From Dimorphilus gyrociliatus (Eukaryota; Annelida; Polychaeta; Dinophilidae): DNA of 58,356 nt. The translations under genes were made by a program, and so were the position numbers. Numbering within the stretch: the stretch's first letter is position 1; each line of letters begins with the position of its first letter. Positions 23,730-33,932 of this stretch are shown here, in pieces. The stretch lies in contig CAJFCJ010000099.1 in NCBI GenBank assembly GCA_904063045.1, forward strand, positions 1 to 58,356, read 5' to 3'. Below the pieces are notes generated by a model. It saw nothing but the letters and a program-made list of their open reading frames with translations, was not told where the DNA came from and searched no databases.

Positions 23730-24036
23730 TGTGAAATAAAAGTCTCTCTAAAGTTCCACCATTAGGATTCCTTTATGTCTAAAGTCTAAATATTGATATA
23801 TCATTATACTAAGTGAACATTTTTCAAACTTTTCAATTCTCTTTTCTTCAAGTTCTGCCATTGTTGAGATTTTATGCATTTCTTCAATACATAATTCACA
23901 AAAATTCTTGACTTTATGAGTTTGACGGTAGAGTTGAAATAGTCCTATTACTCGTTACCATGGCAATAAAAGGATTAATCATTTTCTACTATATTTCCTA
24001 ATTAGTTTTCTAAACTGAGTGAAACAAAATTTGTTT
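23730..24036. other. 3' flank of receptor B, no gene seen
   Basis: AT-rich sequence between the transposon insertion and the stop codon of receptor B. No coding pattern. Confidence 0.5.
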
Positions 24037-27000
24037 TTATAATTTTCTGTTTATTAAGATCTTTTTAACAAATTTTCCAAATTTTAATATATCAATTTCT
24101 TCATTTTCTTTAGTTTTTGCCCTGAATTTCTCATAAAAAACAAAATATTGCAAATTTTTTTCCTGTTTCAGTTAAATATTAAATAAATATTATCACAAAA
24201 AAAATCTATACCTTATTTAAATCATAATATATGCAATCTTTAAAATCTTCACATACCAGTGAGAGGTTTTTCTTATGAACAGTAAAAATAGCTTTACATA
24301 AATGTTGACAACATTTGATATATTCAGAATTTTTATATAGTAAATTATTTGAATAATGCAGTTTTTTTAAAAAATCTTTATGCTTAATATTTAAAAAATA
24401 ATTCTCCAAATCTTCATTCATAAAGTTTAGCACTGCAAAAAAAATTGTTTTGGTTTTTTAAATTTGAAAAATGTTCATTTAAAATAAAAAATACATTCAT
24501 TGAAAATGAGATTTTTTGCAGAATTAATAAGACATAATCTATTAATAAAAAACTGGTTTATAGAATAATGTTAGTAGAATCTAGCATTATGCAATATTCA
24601 AATGTACTGTCTAGACTAGATGCCTGTTGGACTGGGAATATTCTGTTAAAGAAATTATAAATTTCTTTAAGTTTTTAACAAAACCCTGTGCTGATATTAT
24701 AATGTCTTTTCATATTTTATTCCCCAGCTGTTTTTTAACCAACACACACCTATAACAGAATCTCATAGAATTCTAGATTCTATCAGTATTTTGTCTAGAA
24801 AATAACTTCAGCATTTTTAAAAGCAAATTAATTTAAATATTTTAACTGTTTTTGCTTCCTTAATTGCTTTCTTAATCGAAGAATGTGAATAAATTCATTA
24901 GTCGAAAAAATGAAAGGATTTAAAAGAGAATTTAATGGAATTAAACAAACAACTATGGCAACATAAATATCATTTTTGAAATGAATCTTAAAAATTTCAG
25001 ACAAAATAGCTTTTTTATGAAAAAAAATTGAAAGTATCAAGAATGCATAAATGTTTTATTTTTAATTCTTACATAATGTTGATACAGGAAACCAACAAAG
25101 CAAGTTTGAAATTGTAATTAGATAAATACTCTTTGAAATAGTTTTTCTATTTTTTTTAGTTGTTGCATGCATTTTAAATGTCAGTGATTTTTTAATTATT
25201 AATATTAATTTAATATATAAAATTGAAATAATAAGACTAAGAATAAAGAGCATAATACCAAAAATATAGAATGAGTAAAGCCATCCAACTGATTTATCAG
25301 ATCTAATTGGTATGTTAAAACAAATTGTAGATTTCTTATAATAAGTCTGAAAACAGAAATTTTTTAATTTGAAATTTTTTGAAAACTTAAATTGGATTCT
25401 CTTACATCGAAAAGTATCAATGGTATTGATGAGAGAATTAAACATATAAAAAGTATTGTAAAGAAAATAATATAATTAAATTTTATAATAATTGGTGTTT
25501 TTAAAGGTGTGCATATAGATTCGTATCTTTCAATTGTTATTAATAATAAAATACATGTTGAAAATAATAGTGAAAATGTTAAAATTGTTCCTAAAAATGA
25601 ACAAAAAACACTTTGCCTCCAAGATTTTTCTATAAATATATATTGATTGCCAGAAAAGTAAAAATCAACTATTGCAACAGTTAAAACATAAAGTGATGTT
25701 AAAAAATCACCAAAATTTAAACATAACCTAAACAATTTTCCAGCAATTTTTCTCTTTAATATAATTGTAAATGATAAGAAATTTCCTAACATTCCTGAAA
25801 TTCCAATTATCCAAAATGTTAATTTTAAAAAATAAGTTGGAATTATATTATGACAAGTAAGAAAAACTGGTGGATTTGGTTTACAAAATATTTCTTGTCC
25901 AAAAATTTTCCAAGCAAGACAACATAATTGAAAATTATCATTTTCTATATAATTCAAATTTATCATATTGTATATGATATGTTGTAAATAATCTGCTGGA
26001 AATATTGTTTCTGCTGCAATGAGATACTCAACGTTTTTTAATGGAGTTAAAGAATTTTTCTCAATAGATAATAGTATACATTTAGTGAATTTAAAAAATT
26101 TTAAATGTTTAAAAGATTTAAATGTGTCCTTTTTTAAAATTCCAACTTTCGTTAATGAAAAATCGAATTTCATAAGATATTTAGTGTGCAATTGATTTAG
26201 AAAATCTAAATTACTGAATGGATTATTTGAAATATTAAAAATTTGAAGTATTTGAAATTTTGAATATATCAAGAAGTTAAAGTTTGTTATATTATTATTT
26301 GAAATATCCATATAAATAATATTTGGCATAATTAATCTTTTTATAGATTTCAATAAGAAATTTTTATGAATAGAAAGAATATGGAGATTAAAATTTTCAT
26401 TGATATTTTCAAATTTAAAATTTCCTTCCAATACAGCTTTTTTTAAATATTGATCAATTTCAAAATGTGATGTTAAATCGATAAATTTACAATTAATCTC
26501 ATAAAGACCATTGTAAGTGCATATACTTTTATTATATTGCATTGTAGGTATTGAACAAGATATTTCATCACTGCCTTTTTCACAATCAACGTTTCCATTG
26601 CAAAGTTGATAATCGCTTAGAAATATTTTCTCATTTCTACATTTAAAATATCCTTTGGCAACAAAGTTTTCTGTTTTTTTTAGGAATCCTTCCTAATAAG
26701 AAACATTTTTTATAAAAATAAAATTTTTCCTTTTTACCACAATGAATTTCATCATCTCCATAAATACATTGGGATAAACCATCACAAATGAGATAGAGTG
26801 GAATACAATAACCTTCCAAATAGCACTTATATTCTCCTATTGAACATTTCATGTCTTCACAATGATACAACTCAGAAAATGGAAATTGAATTCTAGTGAG
26901 AAAATTATTCATAGAATCATATGTAATTTTACATAATTTAGGAATTGATTCCTTAAAAATTTTTATAGATTTGCTAGGATCACAAAAAAATTCATCACTT

Positions 27001-30000
27001 TTATCATGACAGTCAACAAAATAATCACATTCTTTTTCAATTGTTAAACAGAATTCATCACAATCTCTTTGGGTTTTTTTATTGCAATCTTATTGTTTTT
27101 TAATTGTAGAAATATTTATATTTTTATTAATTTGTCAAAAATTGAAAAAATATCTCACAATTGATGTATTTCTCATCAATTGCTTTAGGATGTGAGCATA
27201 ATTCATCACTGTAGTCTATGCAATTTCTTTCATTATCACATACTTGACTTTCATTTATACATTGATTATTATGACATTCTCTAATATAACAATTTTCAAT
27301 AAAAAAAAATAAATTTGTTTTGGAAAATCTAAAATTGGTGTGAATATTTTTAAGAATAAAAAAAATTAACCTTGAGTTTTTATTGCACTGTTGAAAAGCT
27401 TTTAATTAGCAAAAATTGTATTGACAAACACTTTTCTTGTTATAAAGAATTTTTCTACTTACAACAAAATTTTTCATCAGATTTATCTTGACAATCGGGA
27501 AAATAATCGCAAACTAATAGAAAACTAATAATTTCCTTAGAGTCTGAACATTGAAATGTCGGTATTGTTGCATTATCACAATTAATTTCGTCTTCACCAG
27601 ATTGACAATCATAATTTCCATCGCAAATATAAATAGAATTAATACAATAACCATCTTGTTTACATTCAAAATCTCTTTTTAAACAATTGATAGGTTTTTG
27701 TGGAAAATTTAAAGAATATTGATTTATCAATAGAATTTCACTTTCTAAAGTTAATATGAGATTTTTCAAAATATATATGAAAAAAAAACTAACCTAAAAA
27801 CTGTTGACACACGAAGACATTAACTTTTTTATTACATGAAATAGTTGAAATATAAGAATGTGTTGTCCTGAAAAAGTGTATATGTCAAAAAAGTGTTTTT
27901 TTTATTGAATATTTAAAGTTTTTTAAATTTACCATAAATTTTTCATTTCTATCATGACACAGTCATCAACAACTTTGTTTGGTTTTACTATAAAAAATTG
28001 CTCTTTATCAACAAAAAACACATTAATTCTTTTCCTTTTTTCTTGTTTGTCAATATTAGTCAAATGTTCTGCAAATGGTAAAAATTCACTACTTATATTA
28101 CTCATTGTAACAGAGATATTTCTATTTTTGTAGGTTCTTCTTTTAAATTCTAAAAAGAGAAATATTTAGAATTTTGAAATTTCTTGAAAATTTTTTCAAA
28201 ATTTTACTTGTAAAAATATAGGTATTTTCTTGGTTTTCATTTTGAATATCATTATTATTGATAATTTTTGTAAAATATGTTAAATATTGAATAATGTATT
28301 GTTTTTGAAATGATAAAAATGTTAATGATATCATATTATGTGATGTACAAATATTTTGTTGATATTTTATCCTTTTATGTTGTTTAGTAATGAAAATTTT
28401 ATAGCATAAACTCTCAATACTAATCATATTTTTACCAACACATTCAATTTTGTTTGCTGTTTTAAAACAGTTTATAGTTAATTTTCCAATTCTTCTAGAA
28501 ATATCTCTTTTTAAAAATTTAAAATATAACATTTATGTAAAGTAAAAATATTTTATTTTTTCAGGAAAAGGATAGGTTTATAAATCAATTTTGGATAAAC
28601 CTATCCAAATCACTAGTTTTTTTGTACAAACTTTTCAACAATTTGACAATTGTCTATATTTGTTTCATTTTCAGAACACTTCAAATGGGATATAAATATA
28701 TAATAGATGACATAGTCTTTACTTGAATGAAAAAAATCCATTCTTTGTGTAATAAATAATTTACCAGTTGAAAAACCAAAATATTTACATAGTAAATGTA
28801 TGTCAATTGATTGAAACACAGAAATGAAGTAGTTAATGTTAAGTAAAGAGACTTCAATATTTCCAATATATGATGTATAATTATGCTTTTGACCATACAA
28901 TGGTTTATCAATCGAATTTTTTAAATAAAATATTTTTCCTATTGAAATTTTTTGTTTTGTTGTTTTAAAATAAAATATTTATAACAAAAACCTGGTAAAC
29001 TATTTTGTTCTCTGCAATTAAGTTTATAAATTAGAAAACTTCCATCTTTAACTACAATTCTTTTATTAATGAATTTAAAATAACATTTCCAAGTCATATC
29101 ATTGATATTTGGTGAACATCCTTTCAAAATGGCTCCTAATCTCTACAAAATTACAAATTGAATTTAGACAAAATCTTTTGATTTTAAAAAAGGAATATTT
29201 TTTCAAACCGTATTTCTCACTTTAGTTGATTTAAAACCAACGATTGGTCCAGTATATTTGCCCAATGCAAGTTTACAATAGAATGAATTTCCATAGGCAA
29301 ATGAGAGACTTTTATCAAAGATTAATCCCCTGAATCCAATATGTCTCGAGTAGATAACCATTGAATATCCACCCATTGAATACTTTAAGTCATACGATAA
29401 TAGGGTGTCATAATTTATTACTTTTATCTCTGCAATATTAAATGACCATAACTTTTATTCAAAATTAAAATAAATTAAAGAATAATTTTATCTATGACCT
29501 TGAACTTCAAAGTATGAACAATATATAACTTTGGTCAAATTTTTCAATGTTAATGATAAGTATTTGAATGAATTATTTGTATTATTGAATTTTAAAAATT
29601 CAAATTTATCTTCAATTTTCAATTGGAAATCAAGAATTAATATATTGTTTTTACATAGTAATTTTCTGTCCTTTTCAAAAGCAGATATTCGAAAATGTAA
29701 TTGATTTTTCTTTAAAATTAAAGAATAAGTTGATTTAGAATTTTTCATTGCTAAAACGACTAAAATATGGAGGAGAAAGACATATAGGAAATATACGATA
29801 TATTATTTTTTTAGTTCATACAAGTTGAATTTCTTTTGAAACATTTTAAAATTGTTGAAATAATTGAGGGATGTCTAACTTTCTGGCTAAAAAAGGAAAG
29901 AAACATATAGATATTGTTATATTAGGTGCAACTAAATCTTTTTTTATTTATAGTTGCACTGTAATATATTAATAACAATAATAAAAATTTTCATTATTTA

Positions 30001-30333
30001 CAAAGTACAACAACTGGACTGTACATTCAATTTCATTGCTTTTTCACTTAAATTTGTCTCTATATATTCAATATGTGAAAATGAATAAGAAGATTTATTT
30101 TTTGATAATTCATTGCAAAATTCTTTTTTCAACATTTTAAATGTAATTGTTAAATAATTATTATAAAATAATCTTTTTCCTATAACACCATCTTGTAAAC
30201 CATAAATTGAATATTTTGAAAAAAATTCATTTTCTTCTACGAATTCAAAAATTAAATTTTTAAATTTTTTTGTTGAACAACCTATTCGTTGAAATGCAAA
30301 ATTTAGAAAAATAAGAATAATTATTAAATCCAT
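24037..30333 (-). CDS. Mosaic LGR-type receptor B, paralogue of receptor A
   Basis: Multi-exon gene with the same module order as receptor A. The ATG at 30333 opens a signal peptide. SRCR-like segments: 29220-29400 and 28620-28900 (LLCKYFGFSTGK ... LKCSENETNIDNC). C-type-lectin-like fold: start 28420-28300 (SLCYKIF ... ICTSHNMISLTF), end 27960-27800 (DDCVMIEMKNLW, then KVNVFVCQQF). LDLa repeats lie at 27690-27460, about 27330-27170, 27080-26960, 26850-26745 and 26640-26570 (motifs GEDEINC, KSDEKFC, GDDEIHC, GSDEISC). LRRs: 26500-25930. 7TM: about 25860-24870, with GDFLTSLYVLTVAIVD, ITIERYESI, LLCWFP and LNPFIF. The 7TM joins in frame through introns at about 25380-25350 and 25070-25010. Tail exons 24432-24212 and 24162-24037 match those of receptor A in sequence and starting phase. 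The 7TM-to-tail donor is not resolved. Ligand unknown. Confidence 0.8.
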
Positions 30334-30637
30334 AATTGTCTGTTGGATTAAGAAAATTTTTTAAATATATTTTTTTAAAGAAATGTTTCAAATTATATTT
30401 TTAATAGGATTTTAAATTACATTAGTTGCTTTCAAAGTTATATTTTTTAATTGGGATTGTGCATTATGGATAATATATCTGTTTATTAAGATTACATGCA
30501 TTAAATGGAAACATATGAGAAATAGTAAATAGACTATTTAAGGTTTGCTTTGTGTGTCTGAAATTTAGGACAAGACTGCTCTTCTTAAGATTTAAAAGAA
30601 GTCACATAAAGTTTGATTAATCAACTTCTTTGAATCC

Positions 30638-30844
30638 GGGACCGATCGAAAACGGCCATAAATGAAATATTTAAAAGTTAGATTTCAGCCTGGGAAATGG
30701 TTAGGAGGAATAAGATAACTGTTGATATGTTCTTAGGAGGGTCCCATCTAAGGGTTAGGGGTATTAAAAAAGGTTAGGCAAAAACAAGGGCTGGGTTAGG
30801 GTTAGGGTAAAACCATAGATTTATGGCCGTTTTCTACCACATCC
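30638..30844. mobile_element. Mutator-type MITE with telomere-like core, copy 2
   Basis: A 207-bp element between 9-bp direct repeats TTTGAATCC (30629-30637, 30845-30853). The ends are inverted (GGGACCGATCGAAAACGGCC; opposite strand GGATGTGGTAGAAAACGGCC). The interior has AAGGGTTAGGGG, GGTTAGG and GGGTTAGGGTTAGGG. Nearly identical in length and sequence to the copy at 53530. Confidence 0.9.
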
Positions 30845-31092
30845 TTTGAATCCTACTCCTCTAAGTTGAATTACTGAAGCAAAGGAACTATTTAGTTTAG
30901 CAAAAAATGTTGAATATATGTTAGGAGTTATTACACTTTTTTTTTACAGTTCATACATTTTGACTTTTCATTAAAGATACAAAACTAGGTCAACATTAAT
31001 ACTTATTCACTACTATTTATTTATGAACAAATCATAATCAATTTCGCTATCTAATCAAAAAATCTTTTTTGATGAATGAAAGAGCTCATTTT

Positions 31093-32310
31093 TTATGAAA
31101 CAATAGGCGACATCAACAGTTTGGCATTCAACATGACAGCTGCTAATGCATCTCTATCTTCTGCTGATAATGCTTGATACTTTTCTTTAATTACTTGCCA
31201 AGTAGTGACTTGAAATGATTTTGTAACCGATTTGAAAGGTATTCCATCTATTGATCCTTCATAGATTGCCTCATTTTTCCAAAATGCTTTTTCATTAAAT
31301 AGACGCTGACCACTTTCATAGAATTTCGAATAAGCCTTTTCATTTTGATCCATAAGAGGCAGATATACACGTGAAATTTCTTCTAATAGTGGTGCCAAAT
31401 CATTGAAGTATTGTGGCTCTACACTTTCCTGATGATAAGTAAAATCAAGATTGGCTAAATGCTGCAACCATTCATAAGTATGAGGAGCGTCTTTTGCAAT
31501 CCAGTTGGCAGCTGATACATCTGATAAATTCATACCCAGTTGCCCATAAATACTAGAATCGGCTAATGTATAACATTCCCCAAAGAGAAATGGTCGACTA
31601 GTAAATATCTTTTCTAATATTTTCAATATTCGGCCAAAACTTTTTTCGAGAAGTTCATGAGTTGGTGGAAAGTCTTCATGAGATGGTGGCTGTAGCTTAG
31701 CGCCTTCAATTTGAAATCCTTCAGGTGCAACACTAAAAAGGTAAGGTAAGCGTCTTGTTTGTCGACTGCTAAAATATGAATCAACTACAAATCCAAAAGG
31801 TCCAATTACGCTTTTTAATTCCCGTCCTAAGCGTTCACCAGCATTATTATCTAAACAAGCTACTTTCCAACGATTATGATGAACGATATATAAGCCCCAA
31901 TCATCAAAGAACTCTTCAATTAAATGCTGAATAAAATCTAATTTAGCATTCTTACCCTTGGCTGGAAAAAGTGTTTTAGACAAAAACAACCCTGAAAAAT
32001 TCTCTAGCCAATCAGCAATAGCCGTCGAATCATATAAAGCTTCGCCATTAGGACCGAATACAAAAGGTACTAATGGAAATTCGTCTTTTTCTCCCATTTT
32101 TGGCCAAGTGAGTGAAACTTTTCCATAAACCAGAGCCATTTTTTTTATCTGAATTTTTATGTTTTCAAAAAATGATCCCTGAGAATAATAGAATTGATGA
32201 GGTATCTCCAAAAAACTGAAGTAGTTCAAAACTTTTAAAGTAAATGGAGAAAGTTCCGATCCCAAAATAATCCATTGTTTGTGGGAAGACTTCGACGGCA
32301 ATTTATACAT
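31093..32310 (-). CDS. GST-like protein, intronless
   Basis: A single uninterrupted frame of 405 aa. The N-terminal part (about residues 13-110) has a thioredoxin-fold GST pattern: GSELSPFTLKVLNYFSFLEI, later VPFVFGPNGEALYDSTAIAD with the cis-Pro and the Ser/Thr-Ala turn. A helical C-terminal part (about 225-285) has the GST-C signature around GECYTLADSSIYGQLGMNL. An extra ~100-residue C-terminal extension follows. It is longer than canonical GSTs (200-240 aa) and resembles the ~400-aa GST-family proteins I know from bacteria. Lack of introns and less AT-biased codons set it apart from its neighbours. Substrate unknown. Transfer from bacteria is only an inference. Confidence 0.75.
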   Translation of the reverse strand: MYKLPSKSSHKQWIILGSELSPFTLKVLNYFSFLEIPHQFYYSQGSFFENIKIQIKKMALVYGKVSLTWPKMGEKDEFPLVPFVFGPNGEALYDSTAIADWLENFSGLFLSKTLFPAKGKNAKLDFIQHLIEEFFDDWGLYIVHHNRWKVACLDNNAGERLGRELKSVIGPFGFVVDSYFSSRQTRRLPYLFSVAPEGFQIEGAKLQPPSHEDFPPTHELLEKSFGRILKILEKIFTSRPFLFGECYTLADSSIYGQLGMNLSDVSAANWIAKDAPHTYEWLQHLANLDFTYHQESVEPQYFNDLAPLLEEISRVYLPLMDQNEKAYSKFYESGQRLFNEKAFWKNEAIYEGSIDGIPFKSVTKSFQVTTWQVIKEKYQALSAEDRDALAAVMLNAKLLMSPIVS

Positions 32311-32319
32311 TCTTCGTTG

Positions 32320-33560
32320 TGAACAATTTTTTTACGAATTCAAAAAAAATACACTGTTACACTGTACATTAAACAGAGTTGTCCTACGATAGATAAACAA
32401 TATTGAATTATTATGGACTAGGTACTGATACTACAATACTGTTGATAAGTAGTATTGCTCTGATTTTGAGTGGTTCCGTGCTCCAACTGCATAGCAATCA
32501 TTCTACTTTTGTAAAAAGATAATTGATAAATTGTTCTTAATTCTAATAGGAAGGCAAAGAGAAGATAGTCTAAATGTTATTTGGAAAAACTGGTTCTCTT
32601 TTTGGAGTACTGATTCTATTAAAATAATACTACAGCAACAACAACAAATGGAGTCTAGCTAAGAAAATTTACCCGTCATCATCACTAAAAATTTTTGTTG
32701 TTAAATTTTTATTAAATAATTATATAATATTTAATGTTCAGAAATTAGGTGGATATGTCGACCGTATAGCATTCTTTTTGAGAATATCACAATCAAAATG
32801 TTTCCTATCACTATCTTAAAGTATTCAGTATATGCTATTGAACTATATCCATGAAAAGTCACCAATTGCCATTATATCTTGCTAAAATAGAGAGAGTTAT
32901 AGGAATACAGAAAATCATTAATTGTTTATATTGACAATTGCATTGTCATAGATCAACTGTTGCCAATTCTTATTCCTCATAATATACATTTAGAAATGTT
33001 ACACTTGAAATTAAAACAAGTCCTCTAAATGGGAAAAATACAACAATGGATGCCACTAGTGTTGGTTTAATAAAGTTGAGCATATATGACAAGAATAAGC
33101 CATCTTTTGAATAATAAAATTAAACGTAAAAATATTAAAAAAAAACCTTTTGGTGAAAATGATAAAAGCTTTGGCAAATAGGCCAAACTTACAAATCATA
33201 TACTTAAACCAATTTTTTGAAAACAGGTAAGAATGAGGAGAAAATTGGTGAGTATCTGATAAAAGTATGAGATTTTAGGGAGAAAATATGGAGTTTATAA
33301 AAGAGCTGCTTCAGGGTTTGTACTTTTATCTTGAAACATGTCCAAGCTGTTGGAATATTGTTCAATGATAAAATGCCCCAAATCCAGTGATCTCTTCCAC
33401 TTTTTCCATTTATTGAGTCTGTACACTTTTAGACTATGTCTAATGAATTGATAATGTATGCCTGTATTAGATTATGAGCGGGGTTTATCAATATTTAAAA
33501 GGAATTGTTATAAAACTGGGGTGATCTTTGAATGAGTCAGAAATTCCAAAAAGTACAATT
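32320..33560. other. Intergenic, no gene seen
   Basis: AT-rich, with many stops in all frames. Scraps such as AATACTGTTGATAAGTAGTATTG (32438-32460) echo the ACTACTTATC...AATACTG motif repeated in the palindrome arms. No gene recognised. Confidence 0.45.
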
Positions 33561-33564
33561 TTTT

Positions 33565-33845
33565 TTAAAAATCGGTTTCAGTATTATATGTAGTATATTG
33601 ATTATTTGTTACAAGTTTGACTATTACAACAATACCACCAACAAATATTCCCATAATGTATGAAACAATGGCAAGGGATTTTGCCGAAGCAGCTCTTCTT
33701 TTTTCTTCCTGATAATTTCCTTCTCTTTTTTGCACTTTTGCTTGCAATACTTAAAAGTAATGCAAAATATTCCAATAATCAAACAACAAGAAAGAGCAGT
33801 TATACTTAAAGTCTTAAAAAAAAAGAATGACAAAAGAAAGCTCAT
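33565..33845 (-). pseudogene. CD225/dispanin-like membrane protein with frameshift
   Basis: Two overlapping minus-strand frames together give the CD225 pattern. Frame one (33845 to about 33735) holds the first hydrophobic segment, LSCCLIIGIFCITFKYCKQK. The next frame (about 33735-33565) holds the Lys/Arg-rich loop and second segment, EGNYQEEKRRAASAKSLAIV then SYIMGIFVGGIVVIV. CD225 proteins (the family including IFITMs and synapse-differentiation proteins) have exactly this order: membrane segment, Gly-(Asp/Asn)-Tyr, Ala-rich Ser-Lys loop, membrane segment. The shift coincides with a CAAAAAAG run near 33730, so it may be a sequencing error. Confidence 0.6.
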
Positions 33846-33932
33846 TTTTATGTGTAGAAAACAGTATTAAAGGTTAACGACAGACTGCTAATGACAGGTT
33901 GGAGTATTGACAAAATATATACTCCACTCAAC

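Noticed and set aside
30720-30815. Telomere or chromosome-end array
   Set aside because: TTAGGG-like motifs are few, imperfect and enclosed by inverted ends and 9-bp target duplications, so they belong to a MITE.
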